Source: Paratrimastix pyriformis (Eukaryota > Preaxostyla > Paratrimastigidae). From it: DNA of 64,000 nucleotides. Below the pieces are notes generated by a model, which worked only from the letters and a program-made list of their open reading frames with translations, did no database searches and was not told the DNA's origin. The position numbers and the translations under genes are program-made. Location: contig JAPMOS010000004.1 of the NCBI GenBank assembly GCA_027972325.1, forward strand, positions 496,001-560,000. Direction: 5' to 3'. Shown here one piece after another: positions 55,959 through 64,000 of the stretch (position 1 is its first letter; each line of letters starts with the position of its first letter).

Positions 55959-56669
55959 GTGGCTGGCCGAGCGGCAAACGGACCTCGGCGGCCTCAACGG
56001 GCGCCCTGAGAAAGAGCCCGACGTCTGCACCTGCGCCTTCGCCGCCGACTTGAGTGGGTCGCTTGTCCCCAAGAGGAGCTGCCTCTTGATTATGATCTGA
56101 GGGGTGCTGGCTCTGCATTGGGTGCGGCCTGGGGGACGGTGGGGTGGGCAGGTGTGTTACTCGTGGTGGAACCTGACGGCCCTGGCCATCATGGACCGGG
56201 TCCCCTGGATCGACCCCGACGCCCTGGCCGGCTTCATCCTCGCCTGTCAGGTCGGTTCGGGGCCCCCATGCGCGCTGCCCGGGGCGCGGTGCTCGGGGTC
56301 GGCACCGAAAGGGAAGTCGTGCGCGATCCCCAATGCTGCCCCTCCTGCTGCAGGACCGGGAGGAGGGCGGCATCAGCGATCGGCCCGAGGACGAGGCCGA
56401 CGTGTACCACACCTTCTTCGGGATCGCGGGTCCGTCCCCGCCCTCACCAGCAAAGCGTCTTCATTCCTCTCGCCCCGGTGTGGGTCCCGCCAGGTCTCTC
56501 ACTCCTGGGGAAGTGCGACCTGCCCAACAAGATCAACCCGGTGTATGCCATGACCGAGCGGGTGCTCGCCCGCTACCATGTGGACCCAGCTCCCCACAAG
56601 AAGCCACGAACGCCTGGTCCAGGGTCGCGTCCCGATCAAGCTGCTCCTCCCCCACCGCCGAGTTCTTGA
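54719..56669 (+). CDS. RABGGTB: Rab geranylgeranyltransferase beta subunit
   Basis: Catalytic beta subunit of type II geranylgeranyltransferase, which prenylates Rab GTPases delivered by REP (family knowledge). Start MSFVGDAHVRFIRKLNE (54719). After the first intron: FEYVATEHLRMSGLYWGLCA, then SQEEIDGFVQWILSCQNEDA (about 54972-55030), GGSPGHDSHLLYTLSAIQ, ADVAALQHPDGSFGGDRWGE (about 55249-55310), RFTYCAACCLGLL, FLRR joined to CMNIDGGFGSCPGAESHGGQ, CVGALAIFNRLDALD, LAERQTDLGGLNGRPEKEPD joined to VCYSWWNLTALAIMD. The zinc ligands Asp, Cys and His are recognisable in PDVCYSWW and DVYHTFFGIAGLSLLG. Stop TGA 56667-56669. Eight or more introns; donors GTCTGT at 55405-55410 and several GTCGGT. The C-terminus is slightly longer and Pro-rich. 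Confidence 0.95.
55801..55955. repeat. GGGACGGGCTGG satellite running into a 32-nt G run
   Basis: Tandem 13-17 bp units in a RABGGTB intron ending in a pure G run (55924-55955) that abuts the acceptor CAG of the next exon. Here the sense strand is G, so there is no polypyrimidine tract. Confidence 0.9.
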
Positions 56670-56730
56670 TGGAAAACCCAACCCAGAATGAACGAGGGGA
56701 TGGAATAACACGACGGGCGTGGGCCTCACT

Positions 56731-58121
56731 TCAAGGTGCCTGCGCTTCGAGCAGGGGATCGCGTTCTGCGGCCCATCGGAAGGTGGTGCCCGCCGGGGTG
56801 TTTTCCGTGGACATCGCCTGACGCACCGTGGCCACGCTCAGCTCGCTCAGGGTGGGCAGCCGGTCGCGCCACATCTGGAGGAAGGACCGTCCCGGCTCGA
56901 AGATACAGGCGCAGCAGCCGGCGCAGAGGAGGTAGAGCAGCAGGATCTGAAGAGGCACGCCAACCCAGAGCCTGCAATGGAAAGCCAGAGGAGACGAGAG
57001 GAGATGAGATGCTTGGAGGTGAGTGCGAAAGGAGTCGCCAGACGTGGCCAGGCCGGGCAGGACGCCGTCCTTCTTGAGCCCGTAGAGCACCGCCAGCAGC
57101 GTTGTCATCCCGATCGGAACGGCCACCCAGCGGCGCAGCGGGGCCAGGTGAAGGTACACCAGACACTCCAGCAGCAGCACAGCCATCCAGAGCGGGGCGA
57201 GGCACAGCGACCAGGGCCACTCCACCAAACCCGCACCCTTCAGGTGGGTGAGGGCGATCCAGGCCGACCCGAAGACGCCCAAGGATGTGCATGTCAGGAT
57301 GAAGGGCGCTCGGATGGGCCACGGCAAGTTGTGGAAGATCGCCCAGTACAGCGCGCACCCAAAAGCTGTGGCGGCGGAGGAAGGATACGCGCGGTGGGCA
57401 GGCAAGGACAAAAGGAGGCAAACAGACGAATCAGTAGGAACGGGGCGCAGAAGACCATGTGTGGAATCCGGCCCGCCCAGTCGGGGATGAAGCCGTCGGC
57501 ACTCAGGGCCGGCAGAATCCAGCAGGCAAGCGGATACGAGTCCAGAAAGAAGACCACCAGGACCCGCACCCCGGCGCCCCGGGGTTGCCCCGATGAGGAG
57601 AGAAGCTTCCAGGATGCCCAGGAAGAGACAGAAGCAACCCAGAAGAGCGCAGGGATGGTGGCCATCATGTAGCCCAGGTACCCATCGACCGCAAGGGTGG
57701 TGAGAAGTGTGGCGAGCATTAAGGGGACGGTCACCAGGAAGACCAAAAGGAATGTCTGACAAAAACGCACCAAAGGAGCTCGGATGGCCTCTTTTCGGAC
57801 TTGCTTGCATGAAGTGTGGTAGACGCGATAAGTTGAGATGAAGCCGGTGTCGCAGAGGCCATAAGCCTGCGGCGGCGAGGCTTCCCGCGACGAATATTCG
57901 GAGATTGGGAGAAACGTTGTTGCTGGTAGCCACATTTTAGCTTGGAGCTGTGGCACGTCCCGATAAACGAGCCTTCCCCAAAGCTCCTCGCTGAATGCAA
58001 CTCCCTTCCAATGGCGACAAACTCCTGCTAACTGTGGTAGCGAAGACGCCGGCACAAAAGAAAAAATGGAGAGAATTAACTCATCCGGAAGACGGCTGAA
58101 GAGGCTCTGGGTCGTCCTCAT
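56731..58121 (-). CDS. F-box protein with multiple membrane spans
   Basis: The N-terminus is a clear F-box: LPDELILSIFSFVPASSLPQ followed by LAGVCRHWKGVAFSEELW (about 58095-57985), the Skp1-binding module of SCF ubiquitin ligases. After a linker come about eight hydrophobic spans, for example FLLVFLVTVPLMLATLLTTL (about 57760-57700), ATIPALFWVASVSSWASW, VLVVFFLDSYPLACWILPAL, APFILTCTSLGVFGSAWIAL, LCLAPLWMAVLLLECLVYL and VGVPLQILLLYLLCAGCC. At least two introns (one at about 57440-57370, donor GTTCCT). The cytosolic tail ends near DPLLEAQAP; stop 56733-56731. The LCLAPLWMAVLLLE segment recalls TMEM185/TMEM60-type proteins, but this is a weak resemblance. Suggests a membrane-anchored SCF adaptor (inference). 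Confidence 0.75.
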
Positions 58122-58504
58122 TTCGAGCTGTGCCTGCTTGCGTCATCATCCCAGGGTTGGAGGCTCGCGCGCCGGAACATACTTCTCGATCACGCCCTAT
58201 ATTCGCATCATCGTCGGAATTGTCGCTGATGTCTCGGAGGAATACCTCAGATCGAGACAATATCCGAGAAACTGGGCAGGAGGAAAGGCGCAATTATTTG
58301 TTCATCCCCGACACCAAACCTGCCCGGCGAACGACAGAAGTTCTCACAATTGTGGCATCGCCTCGTCGCACCAGCCCTGGTCGGTCCTTGAACGATTTCG
58401 GATAAAGATGCTCTCTTTCAAAAAGATACATATAAGTCGGCCCAAAAAGAAATAAAAGCGCACAAAAGAGCAATGGGGGGCGGCGGGAGGGAGGTGCGCC
58501 GCGC
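58122..58504. other. Intergenic space
   Basis: 383 bp between the F-box gene start and the 3' end of the EF-hand gene, both minus strand. No gene is supported. It must contain the F-box promoter and the 3' end of the EF-hand gene; A-rich near 58420-58465. Confidence 0.5.
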
Positions 58505-58750
58505 TTACATCTGGAACTGGACGTTCATGCCGCCAGGCATACCTAAACGAAACCGGAAAAGAACAGTTCAGCAAAATACAAAAAACAAAAAGGACAGACC
58601 CATGCCCATGCCCATCTGGGGCTGCATGCCCATCTGCATACCCATCTGGGGCTGCATGCCCATCTGCATGCCCATCTGGGGCTGCTGCATACCCATACCC
58701 ATGCCCATCTGGGGCTGCATGCCCATACCCATACCCATCTGGGGCTGCAT

Positions 58751-58787
<37 letters not shown>

Positions 58788-59640
58788 ACGTTCATACCCA
58801 TACCCATCTGGGGCTGCATGCCCATGCCGGCGTTCATGCCCATGCCGCCCATCTGGGGCTGCTGCATGCCCATGCCGACGTTCATGCCCATACCGCCCAT
58901 CTGGGGCTGCATCATGCCGGGTTGTTGCATGCCCATCTGCATCTGCTGCTGCTGCTGCTGAGGCATGCCAATCGTGATGGTCATGTTCTGGGGCTGCTGC
59001 TGAGGTGCGCCAACAGGCTGAGAAGGAATCAGGCCCTGGGCTATAATAAGGAGAATAATAATTGTGAATGTTGCGAGACCAACACAGACCAAGTCCGGGG
59101 TTACGGGTAATGCAGAACTCGTACAGGGACTTGATGAACTCCTCCTCGGTGACACGGCCATCGGCGGCCATCTTCAGAAGCATCTGGTCAGCTTCGGGAC
59201 GCGGAATCACAACGCCGCACATCTGGGCGGCATTGACAATTTCGGAAGTGGTCAGACGACCATCAGCGCAGGAGGTCTTGTAAAAGCGAGAAAGGTTGAC
59301 ATAGGCAGGGTTGCCTGCAATGTAAATTGAGCAACGAAACAATGAGGAAGTCTGCGAGAAAAGTACCCACACACGGACTCTGACGTTGGCGAATGAAGTT
59401 ACCCATGGCCGCAACGAATTTCTGGGGGTTCAGGCCGCCAGCAGACATTTGGGTGAGAATTTGGAAGGCAGTCTGGGTGTCAACAGCAACGCCGAACATC
59501 TGAGTGCACTTTTGAATCTATGAACCGGAATAAGTCAAGAAGGAGAGAGAGAAAAGCCAAGCAATGACCTCGCCCACCTGGATCTGCCCATCAGCGGCGG
59601 CCTGGGTGAAGAACTGAGTGAGTTGCTGGTCCATGTTCAT
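58505..59640 (-). CDS. Degenerate EF-hand protein with Met/Gln-rich tail
   Basis: Start MNMDQQLTQFFTQAAADGQI (59640). After short introns: CTQMFGVAVDTQTAFQILTQ, MSAGGLNPQKFVAAMGNFIR, NLSRFYKTSCADGRLTTSEI, VNAAQMCGVVIPRPEADQML and MAADGRVTEEEFIKSLYEF. Four EF-hand-like loops keep the central Gly and hydrophobic residue (ADGQI, AGGLN, ADGRL, ADGRV) but lack the first acidic Ca-ligand, so calcium binding is doubtful. From about 59040 to 58605 the tail is GAPQQQPQNMTITIGMPQ, a Gln run and about 15 units of the type MQPQMGMGM / MGGMGMN. The last exon encodes MPGGMNVQFQM with TAA at 58507-58505 (donor before it GTCTGT). About 310 residues. Calmodulin-like or penta-EF-hand relatives are possible; function unknown. 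Confidence 0.75.
58603..58920 (-). repeat. Coding repeat, Met-Gln-Pro-Gln-Met-Gly
   Basis: Imperfect 12-24 bp units (CCCATCTGGGGCTGCATG and variants) encode the Met/Gly/Gln tail of the EF-hand-like protein. Confidence 0.92.
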
Positions 59641-60043
59641 CTAGAAGCAAGAGTTTAGCCGAGAGTGGGCCCAAAGAAGAAAGCCAACTTTTGTGGGAAA
59701 TCGAGGCGGGTGTTCAACCGTGCCGTGAAGGGCAAATCCCCTTTTGTGGCGATGTCTGCGCGTGACCGAGTCCGGACAGGGCACCTTTGCCCTGTTCCGT
59801 GAATACAAGCTCACTCTGCTAACCAGGAGCTGGAGAAATGGCGATTCGTACTCTTGAATCTCCGATGATTTTGTCACCCCGCCGACGGATTGATCGACGA
59901 CCCAACCCAGGAGTCGCCATAAGAGACTTCGAAACCAGAGGCGACAGGGACTAACGCTCGTATTGAATGAAAGATCAACGTTGGACTGAAAGACAATATT
60001 CACAACAGAAGGAATCAGCATCACCCACCATCAGGGAAGTGCC
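59641..60043. other. Intergenic space
   Basis: 403 bp between the start of the EF-hand gene and the stop of the HECT gene (same strand). Open frames here show no recognisable protein; taken as promoter plus 3' flank. Confidence 0.5.
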
Positions 60044-60586
60044 TCAGGCTTCGTACCCTCCGGTGGCCGCAAAATCGGTGTCGATCGAGTGGCAGAAGGT
60101 GATGGCGTACAAAAGTTTTTGGGCGCAAACCTCCCACGAACTATACGCCGGGAGCTCAAGCTAGTTGATTGGGAACGGATGAGCACTGAACAGAGAACAG
60201 AAGACGACCCACGGACCGAGCATCCGCAAGTGTGGGACACGGGCAGGTAGTTGTCGGCATTGGCGCGCTGCCCGTTCATCAGCTTGAATGGCTGTCGGGC
60301 AAGCTCTTGCGGGCTGGGCAACCGCGAGCGGCCCGTCACAAACCTGTGCGCCCCGGAAAGGATGGTGGGTGGTGAGCGCAATCTGGAAGGCGGGGGCGCC
60401 GGTCCAGACCGGAGCAGGAGGCGCCTCTGGACGGAGGTGAAGCTCTCGACGGCCCGCCAGAAGTGGCGCACGGGGGGCGCGTTGGGGTCGAGGTTCTCGT
60501 ACACCGTGTAGGCCTTCAGCATGTACAGGTCCACCTCGGGCGACCCGCAGACGCACCGGCCCAGCTCGTCCCAGGTGAGCACTGGA

Positions 60587-60625
<39 letters not shown>

Positions 60626-63600
60626 CGATGAGAACAGGCCAAACCGCGCCAGCCCAGGGGCGGTGGTGGGATGGGTAGGGCATGCAGACAGCGCAGCATG
60701 GCGGAAGGGACCACCTGCTCCAAACCCCGCCGCAACTGGACGGCCCGCTCGGCTCCCTCGTTGAGGCTGTGCGTTTCATGGCCCCAGGAAAAGGAAGGGC
60801 GGGGATGATGAAGAAAGAAGGACAACCGCCGTGCGCGCCAGCTCCAGCCTCGGGGCCACTCCTTTGCGGCTGCGGGGTGGGCGGGCGGGCGGGCGGGCGG
60901 GCGGGCGGGCGGGGAGGGCGGCGGGCGGACCGGTACCGCTCGGCCGCCTGGATGTACTGGAAGCGCTCCTCGAACTGCACCGGGATGGCGCCGCCGTCGG
61001 GGCGCAGGGGCACCTCGACCCCGTCCAGGGCGCACACGGCCCAGGTCAGCCCCAGCTGCTCGAACCGCTCGGGGGTGCTGCCAGGCCCCACCGCCAGACA
61101 GGAGAGAAAAGCCGCCACAGAAGGGGATGGCGAATGAAGGGCCGACTCAGAGCAGAAGGAGCGGCATGAGCATGAGCATGAGCATGAGCATGAGCATGAG
61201 CATGAGAGCATGAGAGCATGAACATGAGAGCATGAGCATGAGCATGAGCATGAGCATGAGCATGAGAGCATGAGAGCATGAGAGCATGAGAGCATGAGCA
61301 TGAGCATGAGCATGAGCATGAGCATGAGCATGAGCATGAGAGCATGAGCATGAGAGCATGAGAGCATGAGAGCATGAGAGCATGAGAGCATGAGCATGAG
61401 CATGAGCATGAGCATGAGCATGAGCATGAGATGAGAGCATGAGATGAGAGCATGAGCATGAGCATGAGAGCATGAGAGCATGAGAGCATGAGAGCATGAG
61501 AGCATGAGAGCATGAGAGCATGAGAGCATGAGAGCATGAGCATGAGAGCATGAGAGCATGAGAGCATGAGAGCATGAGAGCATGAGAGCATGAGAGCATG
61601 AGAGCATGAGAGCATGAGCATGAGCATGAGAGCATGAGCATGAGCAGGGGCGGCATGACGGACGACTGCTCGATGAGGCGCATCTCGTGGACGAAGGTCG
61701 CGTCGACGGCCTCCAAGTCGGCCCGGGTGAGCGGCTCGTAGACGACCGGCTTGAGGACCAGCGAGGGCAGGTCCAGGTTGAGGGGGTTCTGGGTGCGGAT
61801 GGCCACCCCCATCAGCACCCCCAGGAAGCGGGTCAGGGCCAGGTGCTGCTGCAGGGTCTGGGCGCTCAGGGCCGAGTGGGCCGCCTGCTGGGTGAGCACC
61901 GTCTCGGGGTCGAAGACGAAGCACTCGCGGTTCTCGCCCAGCCCGTGGACCCGGTTGGGGCACGGGATCAGCACAGGCAGGCCCGGCGCCGCGGGGTTCT
62001 GCAGGGACGGGGGGGGGGGGGGGGGGGGGGATGGTTAATGATGGCCTGAAGGGGGGCAGACGGGACGGGGACAAGGCGGGCGGCTCTACGGACCGGCCGT
62101 GCCTGCAGCTCGGCGCACACGTCGCTAAGGGAGTCCCGGTAGGGCCCGCCCGCATCGGTGGCGCCCTCGCCCTGGAACTTGACCACGTAGGCCCGATTCT
62201 GCTCCGCCAAAAAAACACGGCGGCACAGCGTTCGGCGTCAGGAAAGGCAGGGAGGGGATGGCGGTGGGGATGAAGTGCTGTGCAGTCACGACGGGTGGGG
62301 GCGAGGGGCGGCGGACGTCGGCCTGGTGCTGGCGGAGGGTCTCGGGCTTGAGGGCGGCCATGAGCTGGTAGAAGGTGGTCCGCTCGAGGTGGAAGCCGCC
62401 CGCCCGGCGGGTCCGGTTGAGGGCCACCGACTGGCGGTCGGTCTTGCTGGCCTCGGCCTGCATGGCCCGCATCCAGGCGTCGACCTTGACCCGGCTGTAG
62501 ATCATGTGCCGCAGGGCGCAGAGCTGGTGGGGCAGGGTGCCCTCGGCGGTGGCGTTGGCCAGGTTGAAGCAGCTGAAGCAGTCCGGCAGGAGGGCGTTGT
62601 AGACGCGCCACATCCACAGCCGCACGTGCAGCGGGTGGAAGCGGGGCGGGTTGGGGCCCGTCATGAGGGCGTGCATCCGCCGGAGGCAGGCCGTCAGCTC
62701 GGGGTACTGCACCGCGAAGTATGGCGTCAGGACCCGGGCCCGGACCGCCGAGGCTGGGGTGGAGGGGGCCGGGCTGGGGGTGGCCGGCGCCGAGTCGGCC
62801 ACGGTGACCGTCACCGAGGCGGCCGTGGCGGCGGGCATACGGGGCGAGCCGGCGAAGGGGTTGGCCTCGTCCACGACGGGCAGCAGCTCCTCGACGGGGA
62901 TGAAGGGCGGCGTGGTGCCCTCCTCGGCCACCAGGCTGTTCAGGTAGCGGATCAGCTCCGCGTCGACCCCCGGGGTGAAGAGGTCCCCGTCGTGCTGCAG
63001 CTGGTAGGCCCGCTGCACGTCGGGCAGCATGGCCGCCAGCCGGCCGGCGGCCACCTTGGGCGGGAGGGTCGGGTGGATCACCAGCGAGGCGCCCCAGTCC
63101 TTGCCGCCCGAGGGGCTGTGCTGGGCGGCCAGGGTGGCCTCCAGGCGGCGCCAGGGGAGCGTCTGCTGGGTGTCCGTGGCCGCCTGCACGGCGCAGGTGC
63201 GGGTGCCGCGCTCCTGGGGGCCCTCGGAGAGGATCAGGGTCTGGCCCGTGGCCAGGTTCTGGCGGCTGTCGACCATGATGGTCAGCCCGGTGCTCTCGGG
63301 GAACTCGCACAGGTCCGACTTCCACGCGCCCAGGGGGCAGGGGTGCGGCGACTGCAGGTGTCGGTCGTGGAGCATCCATGAGATGGCGCTGGCGATGAAC
63401 CGGGCGGGCAGCCGCGGCGCGTAGGCCCCCTGGGAGGAGTTGGGCCGCTGGGCTCGGTCGCGGAGCTGCAGGTAGGCGTGGTTGAAGAGGGCCACGGCCA
63501 GGAACTTGTCGAAGGACGTGGCGGTGGTCTCGATGGGCTCCAGGTCCTCGGGGCGCAGCTCGAGGGGGTCCCGGGGCCCCTTCTCGGCCTGCTGCTGGGC

Positions 63601-64000
63601 CGCCATGGAGGCCTCCAGGGCCACGAGCAGGTCCAGGTGCAGGTAGTCCAGCTCGGTGAACAGCTTGGGCAGCTCGCGGGCCATCCGCTCGCGGACCTGG
63701 GCCAGGATGCCCACCAGGGGGCCCAGGGGCAGGCCCCGCTGCACCTCGGGGCTCAGGTGGCTGGTCTGGGCCAGGAAGCGGGTCACCAGCGAGCCCAGCG
63801 GGGCCATGTAGGTGTTGTTGTTGCTGGCGAGGGCCTGCACCAGGGCCCCGATGAGCACCGCGGCCGTGTGGGCCGAGAAGAGCGGGTGCTCGGGCGGGGG
63901 CGTCTGGTCGAAGAGCGCCCGCAGGGTGGACAGGCCCAGGGCCAGGGAGGCCCGGGTGGTGCGCACGTCGAGCGGATCGTCGGCCGGCGAGACGAGCATC
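60044..64000 (-). CDS. HECT-domain E3 ubiquitin ligase (HERC-like), 3' part
   Basis: HECT ligases take ubiquitin from E2 onto a catalytic Cys and pass it to substrate (family knowledge). The N-terminal part continues beyond the window and has helical, HERC-like sequence: [103 protein letters not shown]-lobe: [20 protein letters not shown] (about 62190-62130), [62 protein letters not shown]-lobe: [24 protein letters not shown] (catalytic Cys, about 60251-60222) joined across an intron (GTCCGT at 60216-60211) to [20 protein letters not shown] and a C-terminal acidic/aromatic end. Stop TGA 60046-60044. The catalytic Cys and the YSS..V..KL.YAI signature are intact. Confidence 0.93.
60588..60625. 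repeat. 38-nt G homopolymer in HECT intron
   Basis: In gene sense a C run located just upstream of the acceptor GTCCAG of the exon [18 protein letters not shown]. Confidence 0.9.
60876..60915. repeat. (GGGC)n microsatellite in HECT intron
   Basis: About nine GGGC units within the intron after the exon ending [10 protein letters not shown] (gene sense). Confidence 0.9.
61164..61645. repeat. GAGCAT / GAGAGCAT satellite in HECT intron
   Basis: About 480 bp of mixed 6-bp GAGCAT and 8-bp GAGAGCAT units. It lies between HECT exons that are contiguous in the family (VHEMRLIEQ and [14 protein letters not shown]), so it is intronic (donor near 61665, acceptor near 61080). Stop-free in several frames only because the unit lacks stops. 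Confidence 0.93.
62009..62030. repeat. 22-nt G homopolymer in HECT intron
   Basis: In gene sense a C run immediately before the acceptor CTGCAG of the exon encoding [11 protein letters not shown]. Confidence 0.9.

Noticed and set aside
61164-61645. A His-Ala-Leu-Met / Leu-Ser-Cys-Ser repeat protein
   Set aside because: It is the translation of a GAGCAT satellite within an intron; the flanking HECT exons join directly in the family.
1-64000. tRNA, rRNA, snRNA genes or transposons
   Set aside because: No cloverleaf-like sequence, rRNA core motif, terminal inverted repeat or reverse-transcriptase/transposase motif was recognised by eye; a covariance-model scan could still find small RNAs.

Overview
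This window is nuclear DNA of a GC-rich eukaryote, most likely a free-living unicellular flagellate. The evidence is direct: nearly every gene is broken by short spliceosomal introns (mostly 40-60 nt, some expanded to several hundred by minisatellites), and the recognisable proteins are eukaryotic (eIF2B-alpha, NAF1, CLASP, PheRS-alpha, RabGGTase-beta, a HECT E3 ligase). TAA and TGA both occur as stops, which fits the standard code. A MORN protein close to radial spoke head 1 suggests a motile flagellum. An FdhD-like protein is otherwise mainly prokaryotic and hints at anaerobic metabolism. I cannot name the species; a metamonad-like anaerobe is only a guess.

Layout, left to right: N6AMT1/HemK2 methyltransferase (1-649 +, 5' cut off); a giant LRR / Ser-Pro-rich disordered / PARP-like protein (917-14848 -); eIF2B-alpha (14939-16307 +); an MFS transporter (16643-18411 -); FdhD-like (18784-20044 +); a kinase-pseudokinase-coiled-coil protein (20225-25771 -); an ABCD-type half transporter (25921-29175 -); a proline-rich IQ-motif protein (29356-33750 -); NAF1 (33946-36926 +); an RWP-RK protein (37263-38582 +); a small cupin (39309-39785 +); CLASP (39927-49039 -); a MORN protein (49147-50356 +); an unknown small protein (50607-51395 +); PheRS-alpha (52029-54668 -); RabGGTase-beta (54719-56669 +); an F-box/membrane protein (56731-58121 -); a degenerate EF-hand protein with a Met/Gln-rich tail (58505-59640 -); and a HECT E3 ligase (60044-64000 -, 5' cut off). 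Spacing is tight: several genes are head-to-head with 50-200 bp between start codons. The neighbours do not form one pathway; translation (eIF2B, PheRS, eRF1 methylation), cytoskeleton/flagellum (CLASP, MORN, IQ protein) and ubiquitin/prenylation functions are simply interleaved.

The most unusual signal is in the introns. Where conserved protein sequence forces the exon junction, the 5' splice site is almost always GTCTG or GTCCG (GTCYGY) instead of the usual GTRAGT. GTCTGT contains the exact complement of the invariant U6 snRNA ACAGA box. Other highlights are the LRR-PARP architecture with an apparently inactive PARP centre, an FdhD without its sulfur-relay cysteines, a tandem coiled-coil duplication that copied its intron, an RWP-RK factor whose domain is split by an intron, and at least eleven 18-38 nt G/C homopolymers in non-coding DNA. 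Exon edges were chosen by eye from frame and motif continuity. Gene ends are usually firm; internal boundaries in low-complexity regions are approximate.
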